From NCBI GenBank assembly GCA_003268905.1, contig QLTU01000006.1, positions 62,001-126,000 on the forward strand: DNA of 64,000 nucleotides, in the 5' to 3' direction. Both the position numbers and the translations under genes were made by a program. Under the pieces are notes generated by a model. It searched no databases. It was not told the DNA's origin and was given only the letters and a program-made list of their open reading frames with translations. Shown here in pieces: positions 34,490 through 42,206 of this stretch (positions are counted from its first letter, which is position 1; every line of letters begins with the position of its first letter). Origin of the DNA: Acidovorax defluvii. Lineage in GTDB: Bacteria; Pseudomonadota; Gammaproteobacteria; Burkholderiales; Burkholderiaceae_C.

Positions 34490-35968
34490 TCACCCGGCCT
34501 TGACCACGGCATAGCGCTGCAGCGTGCGCAGTCTGGCACTGTCATGGTCTACCACGGGATGCGGGTACGTTTGACCTAGCGCCACCCCGGCCTCTTGCAG
34601 TTCCAGGGGGCGGGCCCGCCAAGGGGCATGCAGCGCTGCAGAAGACAGCCCGGCCAGTTGCGGCAGGTAGCGCCGAATGAACTTGCCCTTCGCGTCAAAC
34701 TTTTCGCTCTGGCTGACCGGGTTGAAGATGCGAAAGTAGGGCTGGGCGTCGCACCCGCTGGAGCTGGCCCACTGCCAGCCGCCGTTGTTGGCGGCCAGAT
34801 CAAAATCATTGAGGTGTGTGGCAAAGTAGGCCTCGCCCCGGCGCCAGTCGATGCCCAGATCCTTCACAAGAAAGCTGGCCACCACCATGCGCAGCCGGTT
34901 GTGCATGTAGCCCGTCTGGTTGATCTGCGCCATAGCGGCATCCACCAGCGGGTAGCCCGTACGGCCCTCGCACCAGGCGGCAAACAAGGCGTCGGCTTCG
35001 GGGCCTGATTCCCACTGAATGGCGTCATACGCCGGCTTGAAGCTGCGGTCCACCACATGGGGATGGTGGTGCAGGATCTGAAAGTAAAAATCCCGCCAGA
35101 TCAGTTCGCTGAGCCAGGTGGTGGCACCCGGGTTGCCGTCCAGCATCAGCCGGTGCGCTGTGCGCGCCAGCAGGCGTGGCGAGATGGTGCCAAAACGCAG
35201 GTGCACGCTCAGATAGCTGGGGCCCTTGACCGCCGGAAAGTTGCGCGTGTCGTCGTACCGTTCGATCCGGCCCAGAAAGTCGTCGAACAACTGCTGTGCA
35301 CCACTGGCGCCAGTGGGCAGCCTGGGTTGTGACAGGGTGGTGGCCTCGAACCCCAGCGACGCCAGCGTGGGGGCAGGTTGGCAGTGATCCAGCGGGCGGG
35401 GCGCCAGGCGGTGCGCGTGGCGCTCCACCGCGTAGCCTTTGAGCTGAAAGGCATCCACCTTCTTGAGCCAGGCGTTCTTGTAGGGCGTGAACACGCTGTA
35501 GGGGTTGCCGGTCTGCGTCAGCACCTCGCTGCGCTCCAGAATGGTGTGGTCCTTGAAGGTGTGAAAGGCCCTTCCGGCAGTGGCCAGCCGGGTGCGCACC
35601 AGGCTATCGCGCGCCAGGGCCTGGGGCTCGTCGTCGTGGTTGGCAAAAACAGCCTGGGCACCCAGGCTGTGTGCCAGTGCGGGCACCGCCTCTGTGGCCA
35701 CCGCGTGCAGCACGATCAGTCCGCCGCGTGGGTGGGCAGACAGCGTTCGCAGCACCCCATCAAGCTCTTGCAGCGACTCCCGGATGAACTCCACGCGCCG
35801 ATCGGTCCGCGCCAGCGGGTTCAAAATTTCGTGGTCAAAAACAAAGGCGCAATGCACCTGCTGGCATTGGGTGAGCGCCCGGAACAGGGCTGCATGATCG
35901 GTGGCGCGCAGATCGCGGCGGAACCAGACGAGTCCGGTGGGGTAGGAAGGCTCGGAGGAGGGCGCCAT
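34490..35968 (-). CDS. phrB: deoxyribodipyrimidine photo-lyase
   Basis: Class I CPD photolyase of 492 aa that repairs UV pyrimidine dimers with light, FAD and an antenna chromophore. The N-terminal antenna domain opens LVWFRRDLRATDHAAL. FAD-binding and DNA-binding motifs lie in TTWLSELIWRDFYFQI, GRTGYPLVDAAMAQINQTGYMHNRLRM and DLAANNGGWQWASSSGCDAQPYFR (each quoted in pieces by residue order near 270-400). The Trp residues of the electron-transfer chain are present. ATG 35968 is preferred; GTG 35974 is possible. It is divergent from yqgE, with only about 20 nt between start codons. Confidence 0.95.
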   Translation of the reverse strand: MAPSSEPSYPTGLVWFRRDLRATDHAALFRALTQCQQVHCAFVFDHEILNPLARTDRRVEFIRESLQELDGVLRTLSAHPRGGLIVLHAVATEAVPALAHSLGAQAVFANHDDEPQALARDSLVRTRLATAGRAFHTFKDHTILERSEVLTQTGNPYSVFTPYKNAWLKKVDAFQLKGYAVERHAHRLAPRPLDHCQPAPTLASLGFEATTLSQPRLPTGASGAQQLFDDFLGRIERYDDTRNFPAVKGPSYLSVHLRFGTISPRLLARTAHRLMLDGNPGATTWLSELIWRDFYFQILHHHPHVVDRSFKPAYDAIQWESGPEADALFAAWCEGRTGYPLVDAAMAQINQTGYMHNRLRMVVASFLVKDLGIDWRRGEAYFATHLNDFDLAANNGGWQWASSSGCDAQPYFRIFNPVSQSEKFDAKGKFIRRYLPQLAGLSSAALHAPWRARPLELQEAGVALGQTYPHPVVDHDSARLRTLQRYAVVKAG

Positions 35969-35989
35969 GTTCACCGTTAAAATTAGTCA

Positions 35990-36589
35990 ATGACATCCGA
36001 TTCTGCGCCCATCAACCTGACGCACCATTTCCTGATCGCGATGCCCGGTCTGGAAGATGAGTCTTTTGCGCGCACTGTGGTTTACCTGTGCGAGCACAGT
36101 GAGCGTGGCGCCTTGGGCCTCATCATCAACAAGCCCTCCGACATCACGCTCAAGGGGCTTTTCGACAAGGTGGATTTGTCTTTGCGCCGTGAAGACCTCC
36201 GCTCTGAGCCCGTCTTTCAGGGCGGCCCGGTGCAGACCGAGCGCGGTTTTGTGCTGCACGAGCCCATGTTGATGAACCGCGCAGAGACCGACGAGTCTGC
36301 CTATGCTTCCACCATGACGATTCCGGGCGGCTTGGAGATGACCACCTCCAAGGATGTTCTGGAGGCCCTGTCCACCGGCGCGGGCCCGCGCAGGGTGCTG
36401 ATCACGCTGGGGTATTCGTCCTGGGGTGAGGGTCAGCTGGAGTCCGAGCTGGCCGAAAACGCCTGGCTTACCGTGGGTGCCGACCTGTCGGTGATCTTTG
36501 ACACTCCCGTGCCCCAGCGCTACGACAAGGCGCTGGCCCTCTTGGGGCTGCAGGCCTGGATGATCTCGCCGGAAGCGGGGCACGCATGA
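35990..36589 (+). CDS. yqgE: YqgE/AlgH family protein
   Basis: UPF0301 protein of 199 aa with LTHHFLIAMPGLEDESFART (residues 9-28), GALGLIINKPSDITL and VFQGGPVQTERGFVLH, all family hallmarks. Its biochemical role is unproven. AlgH was first linked to alginate regulation in Pseudomonas. Its stop overlaps the ruvX start (ATGA), and the yqgE-ruvX-pyrR-pyrB-pyrC' order matches Pseudomonas. Confidence 0.95.
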   Translation: MTSDSAPINLTHHFLIAMPGLEDESFARTVVYLCEHSERGALGLIINKPSDITLKGLFDKVDLSLRREDLRSEPVFQGGPVQTERGFVLHEPMLMNRAETDESAYASTMTIPGGLEMTTSKDVLEALSTGAGPRRVLITLGYSSWGEGQLESELAENAWLTVGADLSVIFDTPVPQRYDKALALLGLQAWMISPEAGHA

Positions 36590-37005
36590 CCGGCTTGCCC
36601 GTTCAGCCCGCCGTTCCTGCGCATTTTCAGACCTTTCTTGCTTTCGATTTTGGCCTCAAGCGCACGGGTGTGGCCACGGGCAACCGCATGCTGCGCAGCG
36701 CCACGCCGCAAGCCACCATCAAGGCCGAGGGCGACGCACGCTTTGTGCAGGTAGCGCAGCGCATCAAGGAATGGCAACCCGACGCCCTGGTGATCGGCGT
36801 GCCCTACCACCCCGACGGCGCGAGCCACGAGAACACCGAGAAAGCGCTCAAATTCGGCCGCCAGCTGCGCGGGCGCTTCGGCCTGCAAGTGTTCGAGGTG
36901 GACGAGCGCTACAGCACCACTGAAGCCATCGCGGGCGGTGCCAAGGATGCGGACGCCGCTTCGGCCTGCATCATCCTGGAACAGTTTTTGAGGAATCTTC
37001 CATGA
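36586..37005 (+). CDS. ruvX: Holliday junction resolvase-like protein RuvX (YqgF)
   Basis: RNase H-fold nuclease of 139 aa with catalytic acidic residues in FLAFDFGLKRTGVATGN, FEVDERYSTTEA and KDADAASACIILEQFL. YqgF homologues act in 16S rRNA 5' processing and possibly on Holliday junctions. It overlaps yqgE and pyrR by 4 nt each, so all three are translationally coupled. Confidence 0.94.
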   Translation: MTGLPVQPAVPAHFQTFLAFDFGLKRTGVATGNRMLRSATPQATIKAEGDARFVQVAQRIKEWQPDALVIGVPYHPDGASHENTEKALKFGRQLRGRFGLQVFEVDERYSTTEAIAGGAKDADAASACIILEQFLRNLP

Positions 37006-37604
37006 GCAACCCCTCCCATCCAGCGGCAGTCGAAGGATTTTCCGCCGGGCCGCCCCAAGGAAAATCAGCGCCCTCGGGGGGCAGCGCAGCACACGCAGTG
37101 GCAAGCGTGGGGGCTCTAGCCCTCGATGCCGAGGCGCTGTACCGTGAACTGCTGCGCGGCGTGCGCAGCATGCTTACCCCCACCACACATCTGGCGGGCA
37201 TTGCCTCGGGTGGCGCCTGGTTGGCCGAGCGCCTGCAAAAGGACCTGGGCCTCGAAGGGCCTGCCGGCGTGCTCTCGTCAGTGATGCACCGCGATGACTT
37301 TGCCCAGCGTGGCCTGTCGGCCGGGGCGCAGACCTCGCTGCCGTTTGATGTGAACGGCGCCGATGTGCTGGTGCTCGACGACGTGCTCTACACCGGCCGC
37401 ACCATCCGCGCCGTGCTCAACGAGCTGTTCGACTATGGCCGCCCAGCCAGCGTGCGCCTGGCCGTGCTGGTGGACCGCGGCGGGCGCGAGTTGCCCGTGC
37501 AGGCCGACTTTGCGGCTGCCCGCGTGGCGCTGCCGCCCTCGCAGTCGCTTGCGCTGGCGCGCGACGAGCAGGGCCGCTTCCAATTCCAAGTCAAAGAGGT
37601 GTGA
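37002..37604 (+). CDS. pyrR: PyrR bifunctional regulator/uracil phosphoribosyltransferase with repeat-derived N-terminus
   Basis: PRTase-fold protein of 200 aa. The PRPP loop [18 protein letters not shown] is near residue 122, and the substrate region has [14 protein letters not shown] and SVMHRDDF. The conserved fold begins near residue 43 ([17 protein letters not shown]). The preceding 40 residues are low-complexity ([20 protein letters not shown] and on) and are encoded by a family B repeat, so this PyrR is about 30 residues longer than usual. Start ATG 37002 overlaps the ruvX stop; an internal start is possible but none with a good ribosome site is seen. In Gram-negatives PyrR probably regulates pyr genes or salvages uracil. 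Confidence 0.92.
   Translation: MSNPSHPAAVEGFSAGPPQGKSAPSGGSAAHAVASVGALALDAEALYRELLRGVRSMLTPTTHLAGIASGGAWLAERLQKDLGLEGPAGVLSSVMHRDDFAQRGLSAGAQTSLPFDVNGADVLVLDDVLYTGRTIRAVLNELFDYGRPASVRLAVLVDRGGRELPVQADFAAARVALPPSQSLALARDEQGRFQFQVKEV
37036..37112 (+). repeat. family B GC-rich repeat, copy 3 (coding, inside pyrR)
   Basis: Aligns with the reverse complement of 8988-9063 across about 75 nt, including CCGCCGGGCCGCCCCAAGG and GGGGGGCAGCG, with few small indels. It is read as PyrR residues of about 12-37. Confidence 0.75.
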
Positions 37605-38569
37605 CCGTGCTGCACAAGCGCAACCCCCAACTCAACCACCACGGCGAGCTGATCCACCTGCTTTCCATCGAGGGCCTGCCGCGCGACATCGTCACGCACA
37701 TTCTCGACACCGCCGCCAACTTCGTCAGCGTGAACGACCGCGAGGTCAAGAAGGTGCCCCTGCTGCGTGGCAAGAGCGTTTTCAACCTGTTCTTCGAGAA
37801 CAGCACGCGCACGCGCACCACGTTCGAGATCGCGGCCAAGCGCCTGTCGGCCGACGTGCTCAACCTCGACATCGCCCGCAGTTCGGCCAGCAAGGGCGAA
37901 TCGCTGCTCGACACCATCGCCAACCTCTCGGCCATGGCGGCCGACCTGTTTGTGGTGCGGCACAGCGAGTCGGGTGCTCCCTATCTGATCGCCCAGCATG
38001 TGGCGCCGCACGTCCACGTCATCAACGCGGGCGACGGGCGCCATGCCCACCCCACGCAGGGGCTGCTGGATCTCTACACCATCCGGCACTACAAAAAAGA
38101 CTTCAGCAACCTCACCGTGGCCATCGTGGGCGACGTGCTGCACTCGCGCGTGGCGCGCTCCGACATCCATGGCCTGACCACGCTGGGCTGCCCCGAGGTG
38201 CGCGTGGTGGGCCCGCGCACGCTGGTGCCGTCCGACATGGCGCAGATGGGCGTGCGTGTGTGCCATACCCTCGAAGAGGGCATCAAAGACGCCGATGTGA
38301 TCATCACCCTGCGCCTGCAGAACGAGCGCATGAGCGGAGCGCTGCTGCCGTCGAGCCAGGAGTATTTCAAGAGTTTCGGCCTCACCCCCGAAAAACTGCG
38401 CCTGGCCAAGCCCGACGCCATCGTGATGCACCCTGGCCCCATCAACCGTGGGGTCGAGATCGACTCAGCCGTGGTGGACGGAAAACAAAGCGTGATCCTG
38501 CCGCAGGTGACGTTTGGCATCGCGGTGCGCATGGCCGTGATGTCCATCGTCGCAGGGAATGAGGCATGA
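37601..38569 (+). CDS. pyrB: aspartate carbamoyltransferase catalytic subunit
   Basis: ATCase of 322 aa, second step of pyrimidine synthesis. The carbamoyl-phosphate motif [15 protein letters not shown] is near residue 65, with [24 protein letters not shown] and [12 protein letters not shown] following. It starts at GTG 37601 overlapping the pyrR stop (GTGA). There is no pyrI nearby; in this class PyrB assembles with the inactive PyrC' encoded next. Confidence 0.97.
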   Translation: MTVLHKRNPQLNHHGELIHLLSIEGLPRDIVTHILDTAANFVSVNDREVKKVPLLRGKSVFNLFFENSTRTRTTFEIAAKRLSADVLNLDIARSSASKGESLLDTIANLSAMAADLFVVRHSESGAPYLIAQHVAPHVHVINAGDGRHAHPTQGLLDLYTIRHYKKDFSNLTVAIVGDVLHSRVARSDIHGLTTLGCPEVRVVGPRTLVPSDMAQMGVRVCHTLEEGIKDADVIITLRLQNERMSGALLPSSQEYFKSFGLTPEKLRLAKPDAIVMHPGPINRGVEIDSAVVDGKQSVILPQVTFGIAVRMAVMSIVAGNEA

Positions 38570-38660
38570 CCTCCCTGAGCCGCTTCGCGTCATCCCCCCA
38601 AGGGGGGACGCCACCCCTGGCCCGGCAAAGCCGGTTCCACGGTGGCACTCGCATGGCATC
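38570..38660 (+). repeat. family B GC-rich repeat, copy 4
   Basis: Directly after the pyrB stop. It opens CCTGAGCCGCTTCGCGTCAT, carries CCCCCCAAGGGGGG and ends near GGCACTCGCATGGC, paralleling copy 2 after purH (GCGCTGGCATGAGC). Confidence 0.75.
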
Positions 38661-38717
38661 TGTTGTGGCGCAAATGCCGTTGTGCATAGATGCGAAGGAT
38701 GTGTTTGCTCCATATTT

Positions 38718-38771
38718 CATAGCTGCTTGCGCTTATCCAGTAAGCGCTAGCGGCCAATTTGGCTTGAAATC
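38718..38771 (+). repeat. family A hairpin repeat, copy 4
   Basis: Near-ideal forward copy: ATAGCTGCTTGCGCTTATCC, then AGTAAGCGCTAGCGGCCAAT and TTGGCTTGAAATC, which abuts the pyrC' ATG at 38772. With family B copy 4 it fills the 202-nt gap between pyrB and pyrC'. Confidence 0.85.
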
Positions 38772-40067
38772 ATGAAGATACTGATTCAGAACGGCCGTGT
38801 GATCAACCCCGCCAGCGGGTTCGATCAAACCTGCGACATCGCCCTGGCTGCGGGCCGCATCGTGGGTATCAACCGGGTGCCGCCCGACTTTGCGCCCAAC
38901 CGCGTGATCGACGCGGCAGGCTGCATCGTGCTGCCCGGCCTGGTGGACCTGGCTGCGCGCCTGCGCGAGCCCGGCCACGAACACGAAGGCATGCTCGAAT
39001 CCGAAATGGCCGCCGCCGTGGCCGGTGGCGTGACCAGCCTTGTGTGCCCGCCCGACACCGACCCCGTGCTCGACGAGCCCGGCCTGGTGGAGATGCTCAA
39101 GTTTCGCGCCGAAAAGCTGCACCAGTCACGCCTGTTTCCGCTGGGCGCGCTCACGCGCGGCCTTGCGGGCGAGGTGCTCACCGAGATGGCCGAGCTCACC
39201 GAATCGGGTTGCGTGGGTTTTGGCCAGGCCGAGGTGCCGCTGGCCAGCACGCAGGTGCTGCAACGCGCGCTGCAATATGCCGCCACTTTTGGCTACACCG
39301 TGTGGCTGCGCCCGCAAGAGATGCACTTGGGGCGTGGCGTGGCGGCCAGCGGCCCGCTGGCCACGCGCCTGGGTCTTTCGGGCGTGCCCGTGGCCGCCGA
39401 AACCATTGCGCTGCACACCATTTTCGAGCTGCTCAAGACCACCGGCGCCCGCGTGCACCTGTGCCGCCTGAGCAGCGCTGCCGGCGTCGAGCTGCTGCGC
39501 CGCGCCAAGGCCGAAGGCCTCAAGGTGACGGCCGATGTAAGCATCAACTCGCTGCACCTCACCGACGTGGACATCGGCTTTTTTGACAGCCGCGCCCGCC
39601 TGTCGCCCCCGCTGCGCCAGCAGCGCGACCGCGATGCGCTCAACGCCGCGCTGGCCGACGGCACCATCGACGCGCTGGTGTCCGACCACAACCCGGTCGA
39701 CGAAGACGCCAAGACCCTGCCGTTTGCCGAAGCCGAACCCGGCGCCACCGGGCTGGAGCTGCTGCTGTCACTCGCGCTCAAGTGGTCGCAGGACAGCGGC
39801 GTGCCACTGCAGCGCGCGCTGGCCACCGTCACGTCTGAGCCCGCGCGCGTGCTGGGCAATGCCCTGGGCACGCTGCAGGCCAGCGTGGGCCAGCTGGTGG
39901 AAGGCGGCGTGGGCGATCTGTGCATCCTCGACCCGCAGGCCGCCTGGACGGTGCGGGACGATGCGCTGCGCAGCCAGGGCAAGCACACGCCGTTTTCGGG
40001 CTACGAGCTGCCGGGCCAGGTGCGTGCCACGCTGGTCGGCGGGCAAGTGGCGTTCGAGCGCGACTGA
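38772..40067 (+). CDS. PyrC' dihydroorotase-like protein, catalytically inactive
   Basis: Amidohydrolase-fold protein of 431 aa. Active dihydroorotases have DxHxHxREPG; here it reads DLAARLREPG (about residues 59-68), so both metal-binding His are lost. The later DHAPH motif is SDHNPVDED. Thus it cannot hold the binuclear zinc site and matches the pseudo-DHOase (PyrC'/PyrX) that stabilises ATCase dodecamers in Pseudomonas. Position after pyrR-pyrB agrees. A functional dihydroorotase must be encoded elsewhere. Start ATG 38772 has no clear ribosome site because the family A repeat precedes it. Confidence 0.93.
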   Translation: MKILIQNGRVINPASGFDQTCDIALAAGRIVGINRVPPDFAPNRVIDAAGCIVLPGLVDLAARLREPGHEHEGMLESEMAAAVAGGVTSLVCPPDTDPVLDEPGLVEMLKFRAEKLHQSRLFPLGALTRGLAGEVLTEMAELTESGCVGFGQAEVPLASTQVLQRALQYAATFGYTVWLRPQEMHLGRGVAASGPLATRLGLSGVPVAAETIALHTIFELLKTTGARVHLCRLSSAAGVELLRRAKAEGLKVTADVSINSLHLTDVDIGFFDSRARLSPPLRQQRDRDALNAALADGTIDALVSDHNPVDEDAKTLPFAEAEPGATGLELLLSLALKWSQDSGVPLQRALATVTSEPARVLGNALGTLQASVGQLVEGGVGDLCILDPQAAWTVRDDALRSQGKHTPFSGYELPGQVRATLVGGQVAFERD

Positions 40068-40126
40068 CCCGTGCACCGCTGTTGTGTGCGGCACGCCCGC
40101 TGGCGTTGTGCGGGAGGCGGTGCAGC

Positions 40127-40864
40127 ATGAACAATTTGCGCGCCTGCTGGCGCCTGCTGCGCGTGCTGGGCCACATTCTCAAGGGCCTCGCCATTGTGGC
40201 GGTGCGGTTTCCGGCGCTGTCGCCCGACCAGCAACATGCGCGCGTGCAGGCCTGGTCGATGCAGCTGCTGGCCCGTGCGGGCGTGTCGTTGCGCATCCTG
40301 GGCACGCCGCCCGTGAATGGGCCGGTGATGCTGGTCGCCAACCACATTTCGTGGCTCGATATTCCGGTCATGCACGCGGCGCGGCATTGCCGTTTTGTCT
40401 CCAAATCGGACGTGCAGGCGTGGCCCCTTGTTGGCACGCTGGCTACGGCCGCCGGCACGCTTTACATCGAACGCAACTCGCGCCGCGATGCGCTGCGCAT
40501 GGTGCGATCGATGCACGAGGCACTGGAGCGCGGCGAGGTGCTGGCGGTGTTTCCTGAAGGCACCACGGGCGACGGGCGGGCCATGCTGCCGTTTCACGCC
40601 AACCTGCTGCAGGCGGCGGTGACGGCAGACGCTTTTGTGCAGCCGGTGGGCCTGCACTTTGCCGACAGGGCCACGGGCATGACCAGTTTTGCGCCCAGCT
40701 ACATCGGCGACGAAACCCTGGTGGGCTCCATCTGGCGCACCCTGCGCGCGCCCGCGATCGAGGCCGTGGTGCACTACGGCGTGCCCGAGCAGGCGCAGGG
40801 CCGGGACCGCCGCGCCTGGACGCAGCATCTGCACGACACGGTGGACCGCCTGCGCCAGACGTAA
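40127..40864 (+). CDS. plsC: 1-acyl-sn-glycerol-3-phosphate acyltransferase
   Basis: Membrane-associated acyltransferase of 245 aa making phosphatidic acid. The catalytic motif NHISWLD (about residues 71-77) and the phosphate-binding motif FPEGTTGDG (about 142-150) are both intact. An amphipathic or membrane N-terminus precedes. ATG 40127 follows GGGAGG (40112-40117), 9 nt away. It lies 59 nt after pyrC' in the same direction. Confidence 0.92.
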   Translation: MNNLRACWRLLRVLGHILKGLAIVAVRFPALSPDQQHARVQAWSMQLLARAGVSLRILGTPPVNGPVMLVANHISWLDIPVMHAARHCRFVSKSDVQAWPLVGTLATAAGTLYIERNSRRDALRMVRSMHEALERGEVLAVFPEGTTGDGRAMLPFHANLLQAAVTADAFVQPVGLHFADRATGMTSFAPSYIGDETLVGSIWRTLRAPAIEAVVHYGVPEQAQGRDRRAWTQHLHDTVDRLRQT

Positions 40865-40963
40865 ACCGGATTCGCCCTCCACGCGATCACTGCGTTGCTT
40901 CGACCGCACCCGTGGTCATGTGTTGGCAGCGCCTTCGCGGTCTGTTGGTTTGCTACTATTTCG

Positions 40964-41015
40964 ATAGCTATTGGCGCTTTGCAGTAAAGCGCTAGCGGCT
41001 GATTTGGCTTGTAAA
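40964..41015 (+). repeat. family A hairpin repeat, copy 5
   Basis: Forward copy ATAGCTATTGGCGCTTTGCA, then GTAAAGCGCTAGCGGCTGAT and TTGGCTTGTAAAA, in the convergent gap between plsC and fbpC. The hairpin core is GGCGCTTTGCAGTAAAGCGC. Confidence 0.8.
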
Positions 41016-41022
41016 AATCCAG

Positions 41023-42087
41023 TCAGACGCGCGCAAACGTGACGACATGATCCACCTGCGCACGAATGCCAATCCATTCGCCCACCGCATGGTTGTGGTG
41101 GCTGGGCACATGGGCCATCAGCGTGTGGCCGCTGGCCAGGCGCAGCGTGTACAGAAACTCCGAGCCGCGAAACGACTTGCGCAAAATTTGCGCCTGCACG
41201 GGGGCGTGGTCGTCGTGCACCACGTCATCGGCGCGCAGCAGCACATCGCATTCGCCACCTGGAAAGCTGGCGGGCAGGGGGCATTCGGCCAGATCGGTCA
41301 GGTCGCCCAGCGGGGTTTGCGCCACCACGTTGTTGCCACGCTGCACCAGCGTGGCGGGGGCAAAAACGCCGTGGCCGATGAAGTCGGCAACAAAGCGGGT
41401 GGCCGGGCGGTGGTAGAGGGTGTAGGCGTCGTCCCACTGGTGCAGATGGCCTTCGTGCATCACGCCAATCACGTCGCCGATCGCAAAGGCCTCCAGCTGG
41501 TCGTGCGTGACAAACAGCGCCGTCGCCCCGGCGGCCTTCAGGATGTCGCGCACCTCGTGCGCCAGGCGCTCGCGCAGATCGACATCGAGGTTGGAAAACG
41601 GCTCGTCCAGCAGCATGAGCTGCGGGCGCGGGGCCAGCGCCCGTGCCAGCGCCACGCGCTGCTGCTGCCCGCCCGAGAGCTCGTGCGGAAAGCGCGCGCC
41701 GCTGCCTTCCAGCCCCACTAGTTGCAGGGCCTCGGCCACGCGCGCAGCCTGCTCGGCCCGGGGCAGCTGGTGGATGCCGAAAGCCACGTTGCGCTCCACG
41801 CTCAGGTGCGGAAACAGGGCGTAGTCCTGGAACACCATGCCAATGCGCCGCGATTCGGGCGGCACATTCAGCTGCGCACTGCCCACCAGCTCGCGCTTGA
41901 GGCGGATCTCGCCGGACGACACGGGCTCCAGCCCCGCCACGGCGCGCAGCAGCGTGGTCTTGCCGCAGCCCGAGGGGCCGATCAGCACGCCGATATCGCC
42001 CGCACGCAGCCCCAGCGTCACGCCCTGCACCGCTGCCTGGGAACGGCCCGCGTAACGCACTTCGAGTTGGGAAACCTCAAGAAACAT
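41023..42087 (-). CDS. fbpC: ferric iron ABC transporter ATP-binding protein
   Basis: ATPase of 354 aa of the FbpC/PotA type. Walker A is GPSGCGKTT (about 38), signature LSGGQQQRVALARALAPRPQ (about 135), Walker B LMLLDEPFSNLD and H-loop ALFVTHDQLEAF. A C-terminal TOBE-like regulatory domain (about 240-354) is present. It is divergent from the fbpB permease gene; no iron-binding FbpA gene lies within the window. Iron specificity rests on the pairing with an FbpB-like permease. Confidence 0.87.
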   Translation of the reverse strand: MFLEVSQLEVRYAGRSQAAVQGVTLGLRAGDIGVLIGPSGCGKTTLLRAVAGLEPVSSGEIRLKRELVGSAQLNVPPESRRIGMVFQDYALFPHLSVERNVAFGIHQLPRAEQAARVAEALQLVGLEGSGARFPHELSGGQQQRVALARALAPRPQLMLLDEPFSNLDVDLRERLAHEVRDILKAAGATALFVTHDQLEAFAIGDVIGVMHEGHLHQWDDAYTLYHRPATRFVADFIGHGVFAPATLVQRGNNVVAQTPLGDLTDLAECPLPASFPGGECDVLLRADDVVHDDHAPVQAQILRKSFRGSEFLYTLRLASGHTLMAHVPSHHNHAVGEWIGIRAQVDHVVTFARV

Positions 42088-42126
42088 GGCCTGATTCTAG
42101 TGGGGCGGGTCTGGCAGGGCGGGTCG

Positions 42127-42145
42127 AATGCTTAAAATTCGCATT
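42127..42145. promoter_or_regulatory. palindromic operator candidate between fbpC and fbpB
   Basis: AATGCTTAAAATTCGCATT, an A/T-rich dyad with AATGC/GCATT arms in a GC-rich 119-nt divergent gap, followed by TTGCATTC. Iron regulation by Fur is an attractive guess from the neighbours, but the match to the Fur consensus is poor. Confidence 0.35.
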
Positions 42146-42206
42146 TGCATTCCTGGTCGCCCCGTGGGTCGGTAGTGCGCTTTCCCTCTTTGCCGAGCAC
42201 CCTGCC

